Positions 51,043 through 60,185 of a DNA stretch of 64,000 bases are shown one piece after another (position 1 is the first letter of the stretch; each line of letters begins with the position of its first letter). The notes under the pieces are model-generated. The model was not told where the DNA came from. It worked only from the letters and a program-made list of their open reading frames with translations, and did not search any database. Both the position numbers and the translations under genes were made by a program. Source of the stretch: Thalassobius sp965218685 (GTDB lineage: Bacteria > Pseudomonadota > Alphaproteobacteria > Rhodobacterales > Rhodobacteraceae); assembly GCF_965218685.1 (NCBI RefSeq), contig NZ_OZ244657.1, positions 2,542,001 to 2,606,000 of the forward strand, written 5' to 3'.

Positions 51043-52032
51043 CTATCCGTTCAATAAGGCGTCCAGCTTGGCTTCGAGCGCGGGAATGTCAACCTCGTCC
51101 GGCTGTTTTCGCGCTGCAAGAGCGGCTTCTGCGCGGCGTTGGCCATCGGCGTCCATGCGGCCAGCCGCAGCGGCAACCTCTTGCTTGTCGGCGAGCGAGC
51201 CGTTGCAGTGCAAGATCACGTCGCAGCCCGCGTTGCGCGCCTGACGGCTCAGATCGCTAAGCGACCCGCTCAGCGCTTTCATTCCCAGATCATCGGTCAT
51301 AATCAAACCGTCAAAACCGATCTGCTGGCGGATCAGCGCCATCATCTTGGGCGACAACGTGGCCGGTGCATCATCAAGCGCCTTGTAAACCAGATGCGCT
51401 GTCATTCCCATGGGCAGATCATTCAGGGCGCGAAACGGCGCGAAATCCACCGCGTCCAATGTTTCGGGGTCCGCCTTTACCACGGGCAGCTCTAGGTGAC
51501 TGTCGGCCTCGGCGCGCCCATGTCCGGGGATGTGTTTGACCACGGGCAAAACGCCACCGTCCAGAAGACCATTCGCAACCGCGCGACCCAGATCAGATAC
51601 CTCGGGCGCAGTGGTCCCGTAGCACCGGTTGCGCAAGAACGGATGGGTTGCTTGCGTGGCCACGTCGACCAAAGGCGCGCAATTGCTGTCAATGCCAAGC
51701 TGACGCAGCTCGTGCGCGATTAGGCGATAGCGCAGGTACATGGCCTGGGGCGCGTCAGAGGCTGCCGTGACAAAATCCATTGGAGGCGCCCATTCGCGCC
51801 AAACCGGGGCGCGCAGGCGCTGCACACGGCCGCCTTCCTGGTCGATCGTAATCGGCGCCTCACGGCCAACAGCATTGCGCAGCTCGTCACACAGGGCGCG
51901 GATCTGATCGGGTGTGTCCAGATTGCGGGCAAAAAGGATAAAGCCAAACGGATCGGCATCGCGAAAGAACGTCTTTTCCTCGGCGCTCAACCGCAGGCCA
52001 AGCGGGTCAAGAATCGTCGCGCCGAATGTCAT
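51043..52032 (-). CDS. nagZ: Beta-N-acetylhexosaminidase
   Basis: 329 residues, glycoside hydrolase family 3. It releases N-acetylglucosamine from anhydromuropeptides in cell-wall recycling. Markers are ITIDQEGGRVQRLR, the NagZ signature KHIPGHGRAEADSHLELP and the nucleophile Asp in LIMTDDLGM. No signal peptide, so it is cytoplasmic as expected. The ATG at 52032 overlaps the SPOR-protein stop by four bases, which favours it over the upstream ATG at 52053. Confidence 0.94.
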   Translation of the reverse strand: MTFGATILDPLGLRLSAEEKTFFRDADPFGFILFARNLDTPDQIRALCDELRNAVGREAPITIDQEGGRVQRLRAPVWREWAPPMDFVTAASDAPQAMYLRYRLIAHELRQLGIDSNCAPLVDVATQATHPFLRNRCYGTTAPEVSDLGRAVANGLLDGGVLPVVKHIPGHGRAEADSHLELPVVKADPETLDAVDFAPFRALNDLPMGMTAHLVYKALDDAPATLSPKMMALIRQQIGFDGLIMTDDLGMKALSGSLSDLSRQARNAGCDVILHCNGSLADKQEVAAAAGRMDADGQRRAEAALAARKQPDEVDIPALEAKLDALLNG

Positions 52033-52937
52033 CGGGTGGTCACGGGAATGCACTCGGCCTTTTCAGCCACGAGGGCCGAGCAGAACCGACGCGCGTCGTT
52101 GATGTCCGCAAATCCATGTGCGCGCAGGCGATAGAAGGTACGCCCGCCGCTTTCGGCCTTTTGGATCACGCGTTTCTTTTCGTGCATATAGTCACCAAAA
52201 CGGGCAAAAAGCCGGTCCCATTCGGTGCGGGCAACCGCGGCACTTTCATAGGCGCCCAGTTGTGCAAGACGTGTGCCGGCGGGCAAGCTTGCCGCATCAA
52301 CATCAACAGCCCCCGATGCCGAAGCGATTGCAGACGGAGCCGAGGCCCGGACCGGTTTCAGCCCCGCCGGCCGCGCCGAGGGACGCAAGGAACGCCCGAT
52401 ACCACCGGACACGATCTTGACCTCGGGCTTGGACGCAACGGCCGGCGCGGGTACCGACGCGGGCGTCACCTCTTCCAGGGGATCGGCATCTTTGGTCAGG
52501 CTGGCAACCAAATCTTCAACTGACATTTTCATAGTTTCATCAGCAACTTGCGGGGCAGAGCTAACCTCGGTCTCATCGACCTTGGGAAGCTGTCCCAGTG
52601 GCTTATCCTCGTTGCTGAGGGAAATAGGTTTGGGCGCCAGGATCAGCTCGTCCGCGGGTTTTTCCGCACTGCCAACAGCGGCAACGGCGTTCACTGCAAG
52701 CCCTTGGTTGGCGGCTGCCGCCCCACCGGGATTTTCGGGTTGGATACGCATCGGGCCTTCGGCGGCACGCACCACGGGAATGCCGCTGACGTCCCGTGTC
52801 ACCAGCTGATAGCCCCAGACGCCAACACCCACCAACAGGACCAACGACACCGCCGCCCCTGCAAGGTTCGCCATAGTTCCGAATGCAATGCCGTTTTCGG
52901 GGGCGTCGAACCCCCCATCCGCCTGTATCTGCGCCAT
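52029..52937 (-). CDS. SPOR domain-containing membrane protein
   Basis: 302 residues: a cytoplasmic N-terminus of about 25, one membrane helix (about 30-50, TMANLAGAAVSLVLLVGVGV), a long Ala/Pro-rich periplasmic linker, and a SPOR domain at about 225-302 (RLAQLGAYESAAVARTEWDRL). SPOR domains bind denuded peptidoglycan at the septum. The start at 52937 has GAGG 6 bases upstream; 52955 and 52964 are alternatives. It sits between argS and nagZ in the minus-strand operon, fitting a cell-wall role. Confidence 0.9.
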   Translation of the reverse strand: MAQIQADGGFDAPENGIAFGTMANLAGAAVSLVLLVGVGVWGYQLVTRDVSGIPVVRAAEGPMRIQPENPGGAAAANQGLAVNAVAAVGSAEKPADELILAPKPISLSNEDKPLGQLPKVDETEVSSAPQVADETMKMSVEDLVASLTKDADPLEEVTPASVPAPAVASKPEVKIVSGGIGRSLRPSARPAGLKPVRASAPSAIASASGAVDVDAASLPAGTRLAQLGAYESAAVARTEWDRLFARFGDYMHEKKRVIQKAESGGRTFYRLRAHGFADINDARRFCSALVAEKAECIPVTTR

Positions 52938-53007
52938 GTTCGCCTCTGATCCCATGGGGCCCATGCGGCCCCGGGTTACATGCTCTGCCGAACCGGCGCG
53001 TTGTGCG

Positions 53008-54753
53008 TTAACGCATCTCTTCTGCCGGTTTCACGCCCAGAATACCAAGACCTGCTGCAATTACAACGGCTACGGCCCGTGCCAGGGCGATTTTCGACTG
53101 GCTGGTGGCGGCGTCACCCTCTTGCAGGAAACGCAGCGACACGTCGTCATTGCCCCGGTTCCACAGCGCGTGGAAATCCGACGCCAGCTCGTACAGGAAG
53201 AAGGCGATCCGGTGCGGTTCATTGGTCCGGCCGGCAATTTCAACCAGGCGCGGCCATTCGGCCAGTTTCTTGGCGACGGCCAATTCCGCGTCATGGGTCA
53301 GGCCGGAAAGATCCGCCGCAGCAAGGGTCGCGTCATCATGCGCGATCCCTGCCTCGGTCGCTTTGCGCAGAACCGAGCACACGCGGGCATGGGCATATTG
53401 CACATAGAAAACCGGGTTGTCCTTGGATTGCTCCAACACCTTGTCAAAGTCGAAATCCAGCGGAGCGTCGTTTTTGCGGGTCAGCATGTGGAAGCGGGTC
53501 ACATCCGCGCCCACTTGTTCAACCACATCGCGCAGGGTGACAAAGGTCCCTGCCCGTTTCGACATCTTGAACGGCTCGCCATTCTTGAACAGTTTGACCA
53601 ACTGGATCAGCTTGACGTCCAGCGGCACGCGGTTTTCGGACAAGGCCGCCACGGCCGCTTTCATCCGTTTGACATAGCCGCCATGGTCAGCCCCGAACAC
53701 GTCGATCAGCAGATCAAAGCCGCGCTCGACCTTGGTGTAGTGATACGCGATGTCCGGCGCGAAATAGGTCCACGCGCCATCCGATTTCATCACCGGGCGG
53801 TCCACGTCATCGCCGTATTCGGTGGATTTGAACAAGGTCTGCTCGCGCTCTTCCCAATCCTCGGGCAGTTTGCCTTTGGGCGGTTCCAGCACGCCTTCAT
53901 AGATCAGGCCTAGACCCTTCAGACGCTCCAATGCGGCCTCGATCTGGCCGGTGCCATACAGGGATTTTTCGCTGTAATAGGTGTCCATTTTTACACCCAA
54001 AGCCGCCAGATCCCCGCGGATCATCTCCATCATCGCTTCGGTGGCATAGTCGCGGATATCTGTCAGCCACACCTCTTCAGGTTTGCCGACCAGGCTGTCG
54101 CCGTATTTCTCTTTCAGCGCCTGCCCGACCGGAACCAGGTAATCGCCCGGATAGGTACCTTCGGGAAATTCCACTGACTGGCCGTGTGCCTCGAGATACC
54201 GCAAATAGGCCGAGCGGGCCAAGACGTTCACCTGCGCGCCACCATCGTTGATGTAGTATTCGCGGGTCACATCATAGCCGACATAATCCAGCAGGCTGGC
54301 CAGCGCATCGCCGAAGACAGCACCGCGGGTGTGGCCCACGTGCATCGGGCCGGTGGGGTTGGCGCTGACGTATTCAACGTTCACCTTCTTGCCCTGCCCC
54401 ATGGTCGAACGGCCATAGTCGGTTCCAACGGTCAGGGCCGTCTTTACGACGCCTTGCCACAGGCCCGCATCCAGACGCAGGTTCAAAAAGCCTGGCCCTG
54501 CCACCTCGGCGCTGGTGACGCGCGGATCTGCACCCAGACGGGCGGCCAGTTTGTCAGCAATATCGCGGGGTTTGGATTTCGCAGGCTTGGCCAGAACCAT
54601 CGCCGCATTGGTCGCCATGTCCCCATGGGCCGGATCACGCGGAGGTTCAACCGCCACGTTTTTGTAATCCAGACCTTCGGGCAGCTCACCTTCGGCAGTC
54701 ATCTGGTTCAGTGCGTCCAGTACCAGCCCGCGCATTTCGGTGAAGAGATTCAT
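53008..54753 (-). CDS. argS: Arginyl-tRNA synthetase
   Basis: 581 residues, class I synthetase. The HIGH motif appears as MHVGHTRGAVFGDAL and the KMSKS region as FKMSKRAG. Other markers are VEYVSANPTGP, YYINDGGAQV and the anticodon-binding C-terminus FLYELASDFHALWNRG. The start at 54753 has AAGGA 9 bases upstream. It opens the minus-strand operon with the SPOR, nagZ and scpAB genes. Confidence 0.97.
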   Translation of the reverse strand: MNLFTEMRGLVLDALNQMTAEGELPEGLDYKNVAVEPPRDPAHGDMATNAAMVLAKPAKSKPRDIADKLAARLGADPRVTSAEVAGPGFLNLRLDAGLWQGVVKTALTVGTDYGRSTMGQGKKVNVEYVSANPTGPMHVGHTRGAVFGDALASLLDYVGYDVTREYYINDGGAQVNVLARSAYLRYLEAHGQSVEFPEGTYPGDYLVPVGQALKEKYGDSLVGKPEEVWLTDIRDYATEAMMEMIRGDLAALGVKMDTYYSEKSLYGTGQIEAALERLKGLGLIYEGVLEPPKGKLPEDWEEREQTLFKSTEYGDDVDRPVMKSDGAWTYFAPDIAYHYTKVERGFDLLIDVFGADHGGYVKRMKAAVAALSENRVPLDVKLIQLVKLFKNGEPFKMSKRAGTFVTLRDVVEQVGADVTRFHMLTRKNDAPLDFDFDKVLEQSKDNPVFYVQYAHARVCSVLRKATEAGIAHDDATLAAADLSGLTHDAELAVAKKLAEWPRLVEIAGRTNEPHRIAFFLYELASDFHALWNRGNDDVSLRFLQEGDAATSQSKIALARAVAVVIAAGLGILGVKPAEEMR

Positions 54754-54822
54754 GGGTTCCATCCTTTTCAGCTTGGCCGGGGTTTACCACGCAAAGCCCA
54801 AAGGTCAACGCCCCGAACGTCC

Positions 54823-56010
54823 TCAGCCCCCTCGCTGGACCGGAGTTGCCCGCCGCCCTGCGGGAATCGCCTTACGGCCGGTCAGATGTTCGTGCTCTTG
54901 CAGGGCAAAGCGGTCCGTCATCCCCGCGATGTAATCCGAGACGATCCGGGCCAGTGCCACCTCGGTCTGGGCGGCATCCACATCCTTACGCCATTGACGC
55001 GGCAAAAGCTCGGGCTGTTCCATGTAAACGGCGAACAGTTCGCGGACCACGCCTTTGACATAGCTGCGGATCTCGACCACCTCGGGGGCGCGGTACATGC
55101 GGTGGAACAGGAACTCGCGGATAACTTTCAGGTTTTCCCACAAAGGTTGCGAGAATTGCACCATCATCCGTCCTGCATCACGCACATCCTCGACCCGCTG
55201 AGGGTTCAGCGCGTCCAGGTTGGTCTTGGTGGTGGCAAGCACGTCTTCGACCAGAATGCCAAAGAAACGGCGCAACGCCTCGTGGCGGCGGCGATAATAG
55301 TTCAGACCGGGATAAAGCTGGTCCACCTCGGCGAAACATCCGTCCAGAATGGGCATTTCGGCCAACTCGTCAGTCGAAAACAACTCGGCCCGCAGCCCGT
55401 CGTGCAGATCGTGGTTGTTATAGGCAATATCGTCAGACAATGCGGCGATCTGAGCCTCGGCGCTGGCATGGGTGTGCAGCTCCAGATCATGAAGACGGTT
55501 GTAATCCGCCAGCGCCCAAGGGATATCTCCGGTCACCGGACCGTTATGTTTTGCAATCCCTTCAAGGGTTTCCCAGCTAAGATTCAACCCGTCCCATTCA
55601 GCATAGTGACGTTCCAGATCGGTGACGATGCGAATGGCCTGCGCGTTGTGATCAAACCCGCCATAGGGCTCCATCAACTCGGCCAGCTCATCCTCGCCTG
55701 TGTGGCCGAAAGGTGTGTGGCCCAGATCGTGCGCAAGGGCGATCGCCTCGGTCAACTCCTGGTTCAGGCCCAGGGTGCCCGCCATGGTCCGCGCCACTTG
55801 CGCCACCTCGATCGAGTGGGTCAGCCGCGTGCGGAAATAATCGCCCTCGTGTTCGATAAAGACCTGCGTCTTGTGCTTAAGCCGGCGAAACGCACTGGCA
55901 TGGATGATCCGGTCGCGATCGCGGTGAAAACACGAACGGAACGTGCTGACCTTTTCGTCGTAAAGCCGTCCACGGGTTTTGCCGGGATCGGTTGCAAAAG
56001 GGGCTGCCAT
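54823..56010 (-). CDS. dgt: Deoxyguanosinetriphosphate triphosphohydrolase
   Basis: 395 residues, HD-domain phosphohydrolase that cleaves dNTPs to nucleoside and triphosphate. The metal-binding HD motif is in LAHDLGHTPFGHTGEDEL, the first His in RLTHSIEVAQVART, and SAFRRLKHKTQVF is a family hallmark. The type 2 dGTPase pattern (shorter than E. coli Dgt at 505) is usual in alphaproteobacteria. It is divergent from the ErpA-type gene and upstream of argS. Confidence 0.95.
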   Translation of the reverse strand: MAAPFATDPGKTRGRLYDEKVSTFRSCFHRDRDRIIHASAFRRLKHKTQVFIEHEGDYFRTRLTHSIEVAQVARTMAGTLGLNQELTEAIALAHDLGHTPFGHTGEDELAELMEPYGGFDHNAQAIRIVTDLERHYAEWDGLNLSWETLEGIAKHNGPVTGDIPWALADYNRLHDLELHTHASAEAQIAALSDDIAYNNHDLHDGLRAELFSTDELAEMPILDGCFAEVDQLYPGLNYYRRRHEALRRFFGILVEDVLATTKTNLDALNPQRVEDVRDAGRMMVQFSQPLWENLKVIREFLFHRMYRAPEVVEIRSYVKGVVRELFAVYMEQPELLPRQWRKDVDAAQTEVALARIVSDYIAGMTDRFALQEHEHLTGRKAIPAGRRATPVQRGG

Positions 56011-56105
56011 GCCTGCTTGGTCCTCAACTGGTGCTTGTCGCCTGTCCTATCCAAACCTATATTCCAAGCCACAGGCCAATTAAACCGTTCAGGAGCGCCA
56101 AAACC

Positions 56106-56429
56106 ATGCAATTGCCCCCTAAAGTGACTGATCGCGCCTTTGATCGTCTGGCCGAGATCGGCGCCGCTGATCAGGGCCAAGCCCTGCGTGTCGCGGTCGA
56201 GGGCGGAGGATGCTCGGGCTTTCAGTATGAAATCAAGCTGGATACCCCCACGGATGATGATCTGATCCTCGGCAATGGTGCGGAAAAAGTTCTGATCGAC
56301 AGCACGTCCCTGCCGTTTCTGACCGGGGCCACGATCGATTTCACCGAAGAGCTGATCGGCGCGCGCTTCGTGATCGACAACCCCAATGCGACGGCCTCTT
56401 GCGGCTGCGGGACCTCGTTTTCGATCTAA
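56106..56429 (+). CDS. A-type iron-sulfur cluster carrier (ErpA/IscA family)
   Basis: 107 residues with the three conserved cysteines: Cys36 in GGGCSGFQY, and Cys99 and Cys101 in SCGCGTSFSI. These bind a bridging Fe-S cluster for delivery to target enzymes. The start at 56106 gives the normal family length; the longer frame to 55992 has no conserved sequence. It is divergent from dgt. Confidence 0.93.
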   Translation: MQLPPKVTDRAFDRLAEIGAADQGQALRVAVEGGGCSGFQYEIKLDTPTDDDLILGNGAEKVLIDSTSLPFLTGATIDFTEELIGARFVIDNPNATASCGCGTSFSI

Positions 56430-56458
56430 CCAGACCAAAACCTGATCACGCATCTCCC

Positions 56459-56481
56459 CTTCTTTGCTCTTGTAAATACTC
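56459..56481. repeat. Dispersed intergenic repeat, copy 2
   Basis: TTCTTTGCTCTTGTAAATAC and the following TC match the core at 29748-29768 with one substitution and one inserted base. The GC-rich palindromes after copy 1 are not kept in the same form here. It lies after the ErpA-type gene. Confidence 0.5.
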
Positions 56482-56571
56482 AAATCCCCGCTCTCCCAAG
56501 GCGGCAAACTCAGCTCTTGCGCGCCACGCGTGCGGCAGGCCATACATCCCCAAACCGACAGGAGAGCCGCC

Positions 56572-57378
56572 ATGAAAATCGCCACCTTCAACATCAATGG
56601 CATCAAGGCACGCGTGAAGGCGCTTGGCGATTGGCTGGACGAGGCGCAGCCCGACGTGGCGCTGCTACAGGAAATCAAATCCGTCGACGAAAACTTCCCC
56701 CGCGAGCTGTTCGAAGAGCGCGGCTATAACGTCGAAACCCATGGCCAGAAAAGCTTTAACGGGGTGGCGATCCTGTCCAAGCTGCCGCTCGAGGATGTTG
56801 CGCGCGGCCTGCCCGGTGATGACAGCGACGAACAGGCCCGCTGGATCGAGGCGACGGTGGTTGGCAAAACCGCGATCCGCCTGTGCGGGCTGTATCTGCC
56901 CAATGGCAACCCGGTCGAGCTGAACGCGGATGGCACCCCGGTCGAGGGGGGCAAATACGCCTATAAACTGGGCTGGATGAAGCGCCTGAAGGCGCGGGCC
57001 GAACAGCTTTTGGCGGATGAAATGCCCGCGCTAATGGCCGGAGATTACAACATTATTCCCCAAGAAGAAGATGCCAAACGACCCGAGGTCTGGCGCGAGG
57101 ATGCCCTGTTCCGCCCCGAAAGCCGCGCGGCCTATCGCGAGATTTTGAACCTTGGTTTCACCGAGGCATTCCGCGCCCGCACCCAAGGGCCCGGACATTA
57201 TTCATTCTGGGATTACCAAGCGGGCGCATGGAACAAGGATGACGGTATTCGCATCGACCATTTCCTGCTGACCCCGCAATGCGCGGACTTGTTGCGCGAT
57301 TGTCAGATCGACCGTGGAATTCGCGGCCGCGAAAAGCCCTCGGACCACGTGCCGGTCTGGGTCGAACTTGACGCCTGA
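56572..57378 (+). CDS. xthA: Exodeoxyribonuclease III
   Basis: 268 residues, AP endonuclease and 3'-5' exonuclease in base excision repair. Active-site positions are Asn in TFNINGIKAR, Glu34 in LLQEIKS, the Asp/Asn pair in MAGDYNIIPQ and the Asp-His pair in KPSDHVPVW. The start at 56572 has AGGAG 8 bases upstream; the ATG at 56530 is not supported. It converges on the monooxygenase gene. Confidence 0.95.
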   Translation: MKIATFNINGIKARVKALGDWLDEAQPDVALLQEIKSVDENFPRELFEERGYNVETHGQKSFNGVAILSKLPLEDVARGLPGDDSDEQARWIEATVVGKTAIRLCGLYLPNGNPVELNADGTPVEGGKYAYKLGWMKRLKARAEQLLADEMPALMAGDYNIIPQEEDAKRPEVWREDALFRPESRAAYREILNLGFTEAFRARTQGPGHYSFWDYQAGAWNKDDGIRIDHFLLTPQCADLLRDCQIDRGIRGREKPSDHVPVWVELDA

Positions 57379-57381
57379 GCC

Positions 57382-58551
57382 TTACGCGCGGCGCGTCTCG
57401 TCGTGCAGGTACAACCAATCGAACTGATGAAGCATTTTGCCTGGCGCAATCGCACCGCCAAGTTTCAGCGCCGTATGCGCCGCCAGGCGCAGCGGGCCAA
57501 AGCCCAGATGATATTTCCACGCATTGCCCGAAGCCGCGTCTATCACCTTGCAGGCACGCGCCCGGCGGCGCGCCTGAAAGGCAGCAAGGCCGGCATTGGG
57601 ATCGTCCGTCTGTGACAGCTCCTCGGCCAGCGCCCATGCATCTTCAAGCCCCATCGAGGCGCCCTGAGCAAGAAACGGCAGCGTCGGGTGGGCCGCATCG
57701 CCCAGAATCGCGGTATTTTCAGCGTGCCAATTGGCGGCAACAGGATGGCGAAACAGGCCCCAAAGCTTCACTTCCGTCACCTGATCCAGCATTTGCTGCA
57801 CTTCGGGTCCGAAATCGGCAAAAACTGAGCGCAGATTGTCGGGGGTATCGGCATGGGTCCAGCTTTCCTCGACCCATTGGTGGCGCTCTTGTACGGCGAC
57901 GATGTTGATAAGCTTGCCCTGCCGCAACGGATAGCTGACCACATGCCGTCCCGGCCCCATGTGGACCCGTGCAACCGGGGGCAGGTTCAGCGTGTTGGGA
58001 ATGGTGGTGCGCCAGGCAACCTGGTTGGTGAAGAGCGGCTTGTCAGCACCGTTCAAAGCAGTGCGCGTGGGCGAGTGAAGCCCATCGGCGCCGATCACCA
58101 GGTCAGGATGCAGGGTGGTGCCGGATCTCAGCTGAACCTCGGGGCGCGGGCCGGACACAACCTGTTTCACATGCTGCAGCAGACGGATTTTCACACCGGC
58201 CTCGCGGGCGCCGCTTGCCAGCAGGTCGATCAGATCGGCGCGGTGGACGAAATAGTAGTGACGGTTCTGCAAGCGGGTCAGGTCCAGCCGGGTGACCTCT
58301 CCTTTTCGGTAATCGCGCAAGGACACGGCCTCGGCCTGAACGGCGGTTTCGGCCAGCGTTTTTCCCAAGCCAAGCGCGTCCAGAACAGCGAATCCGTTGG
58401 GGCTGATTTGCAGACCGGCGCCTACTTCGGTGATTTCGCAGGCTTGCTCCATCACCGTGACCGAAGCGCCGCGCATCGCCAGTGCCCGCGAGACGGCCAG
58501 CCCGGCAATCCCCGCGCCGATCACTACGATTTTCATCCCCAGAAGGCTCAT
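57382..58551 (-). CDS. FAD-dependent monooxygenase (salicylate hydroxylase-like)
   Basis: 389 residues, class A flavin monooxygenase. GXGXXG is in VVIGAGIAGLAVSRALA near residues 7-25, the DG motif is LVIGADGLHSPTR near 150-163 and the GD motif is AILGDAAHPTLPFLAQGA near 275-290. It resembles 3-hydroxybenzoate or salicylate 1-hydroxylases; the aromatic substrate is unknown. Start is between ATG 58551 and the in-frame TTG at 58572. It is downstream of dksA but separated by a terminator. Confidence 0.87.
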   Translation of the reverse strand: MSLLGMKIVVIGAGIAGLAVSRALAMRGASVTVMEQACEITEVGAGLQISPNGFAVLDALGLGKTLAETAVQAEAVSLRDYRKGEVTRLDLTRLQNRHYYFVHRADLIDLLASGAREAGVKIRLLQHVKQVVSGPRPEVQLRSGTTLHPDLVIGADGLHSPTRTALNGADKPLFTNQVAWRTTIPNTLNLPPVARVHMGPGRHVVSYPLRQGKLINIVAVQERHQWVEESWTHADTPDNLRSVFADFGPEVQQMLDQVTEVKLWGLFRHPVAANWHAENTAILGDAAHPTLPFLAQGASMGLEDAWALAEELSQTDDPNAGLAAFQARRRARACKVIDAASGNAWKYHLGFGPLRLAAHTALKLGGAIAPGKMLHQFDWLYLHDETRRA

Positions 58552-58570
58552 GTCGTTCTTTCGAAAGGAC

Positions 58571-58600
58571 AAAACGCCGAGGGCGAGCCCCCGGCGCTTT
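58571..58600 (-). terminator. Rho-independent terminator of dksA
   Basis: On the minus strand GCGCCGGGGG and CCCTCGGCGT form a GC-rich stem with a CTCG loop and one G-T mismatch, followed by TTTTG. It overlaps the region just before the monooxygenase start. Confidence 0.7.
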
Positions 58601-58642
58601 GTGATATTTCAGTCAGTCGCAGCCCCTTTCGGGACCGCATGG

Positions 58643-59119
58643 TCAGTCGTCGCGGTGGACTTTTTCGCGGCGCTCGTGACGCTCCTGAGCTTCAAGGCTC
58701 ATGGTGGCGATCGGGCGCGCGTCCAGGCGTTTAAGACTGATCGGCTCGCCGGTCACTTCGCAATACCCGTATTCACCTTCGTCGATCCGGCGCAGCGCCG
58801 AATCAATCTTGGAGACCAGCTTGCGCTGACGGTCACGGGTGCGCAGCTCAAGGGCGCGGTCGGTTTCTTCGCTGGCGCGGTCTGCAATGTCCGGGATGTT
58901 CCGGGTGCTGTCCTGCAGTCCTTCGATCGTGTCCCGACTGTCGGCCAAAAGTTCGGCCCTCCAATCGTTCAGCTTGCGCCGGAAATACTCCAGCTGGCGA
59001 TCATTCATAAATGGTTCGTCGTCCGTAGGACGATAATCATCGGCAATAAGCGTTTCCGCGTTCATTTTGCTTCCCTCATCAAGGTCCATCTCAGTCAAGG
59101 AACTGTTTTTGACGTTCAT
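58643..59119 (-). CDS. dksA: RNA polymerase-binding transcription factor DksA, single-cysteine type
   Basis: 158 residues. The coiled-coil tip with Asp77, Asp80 and Ala82 (PDIADRAS) matches the residues that enter the polymerase secondary channel, and ELRTRDRQRKL follows as in E. coli. The zinc-finger region keeps only one of four cysteines: Cys120, with Thr123, Ser141 and Ala144 in place of the others. Rhodobacter sphaeroides DksA has the same loss and works without zinc. It mediates the stringent response with ppGpp. The start has GGGAGGG 6 bases upstream. Confidence 0.95.
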   Translation of the reverse strand: MNVKNSSLTEMDLDEGSKMNAETLIADDYRPTDDEPFMNDRQLEYFRRKLNDWRAELLADSRDTIEGLQDSTRNIPDIADRASEETDRALELRTRDRQRKLVSKIDSALRRIDEGEYGYCEVTGEPISLKRLDARPIATMSLEAQERHERREKVHRDD

Positions 59120-59246
59120 GGAGCCCTCCCGACGCCGCGTTTACCCCAAGATTTTAACATTGTCACTACCCATAAACGCCACAGATTGCGGTGCACAACT
59201 GATCACGTTAGTGTGCGCACAAAAAGGGCAATAAGGTACCGAAATT

Positions 59247-60086
59247 ATGAAATTCCAGGGCACGGACGCGTATGTCGCCACTGATGATCTTAAAGTCGCC
59301 GTAAACGCGGCTGTCACGCTGGAACGGCCGCTGCTGGTCAAGGGCGAGCCGGGCACCGGCAAGACCGAATTGGCCAAGCAAGTGGCCACTGCGCTGGATG
59401 TCGAGATTATCGAGTGGAACATCAAATCGACCACCAAGGCGCAGCAGGGCCTTTATGAATACGATGCCGTCAGCCGCCTGCGCGACAGCCAACTGGGCGA
59501 AGAGCGCGTCCATGATGTGAAAAACTACATCAAGAAGGGCAAGCTTTGGCAGGCCTTCGAAGCCGACAAAAAGGTCGTTCTGCTTATCGACGAGATCGAC
59601 AAGGCAGACATCGAATTTCCCAACGACCTGCTGCAGGAACTCGATAAGATGGAGTTCCACGTCTACGAGACCGGCGAGACGATTAAGGCCATTCAGCGCC
59701 CGATCGTGATCATTACCTCGAACAACGAAAAAGAGCTGCCCGACGCGTTTCTGCGCCGCTGTTTTTTCCACTACATCCGCTTCCCCGAACCCGAGGTGAT
59801 GAAGCAGATCGTCGAGGTGCACCATCCCGGCATCAAGGAAAAGCTGCTGACCACAGCGCTGACCCAGTTCTACGAGATCCGCGATACATCCGGCTTGAAG
59901 AAAAAACCTTCGACGTCGGAAGTGCTGGACTGGCTGAAACTGCTGCTGGCCGAGGACATGTCCCCCGAGGATCTGAAACGCGATGGCGCCAACGCGCTGC
60001 CTAAGCTGCACGGCGCCCTGCTGAAGAACGAACAGGACGTGCATATGTTCGAACGTCTGGCCTTTATGGCGCGTGGACAGCGGTAA
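59247..60086 (+). CDS. MoxR family AAA+ ATPase
   Basis: 279 residues. Walker A is GEPGTGKT near residues 34-41, Walker B is VVLLIDEIDKAD near 108-119, and sensor 1 is IITSNNEKELPDAFLRRC. MoxR ATPases act as chaperones with VWA-domain partners; such a partner, the CoxE-like protein at 61718, lies in the same gene group. It is divergent from dksA. Confidence 0.93.
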   Translation: MKFQGTDAYVATDDLKVAVNAAVTLERPLLVKGEPGTGKTELAKQVATALDVEIIEWNIKSTTKAQQGLYEYDAVSRLRDSQLGEERVHDVKNYIKKGKLWQAFEADKKVVLLIDEIDKADIEFPNDLLQELDKMEFHVYETGETIKAIQRPIVIITSNNEKELPDAFLRRCFFHYIRFPEPEVMKQIVEVHHPGIKEKLLTTALTQFYEIRDTSGLKKKPSTSEVLDWLKLLLAEDMSPEDLKRDGANALPKLHGALLKNEQDVHMFERLAFMARGQR

Positions 60087-60185
60087 TCGCTCAAAGACAG
60101 GCAAATTCCCGCCCTCAACACCCCTGATGGTGTGAATGCGGGATTTGCCATTGTTCGGACGCGCCAGCAGGGGCAGGATAGCTGT

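Noticed and set aside
54184..56127. A 647-codon open frame on the plus strand across argS and dgt
   Set aside because: It is antisense to two complete, recognisable genes and its translation has the His/Gln/Val-rich composition of a GC-driven shadow frame.
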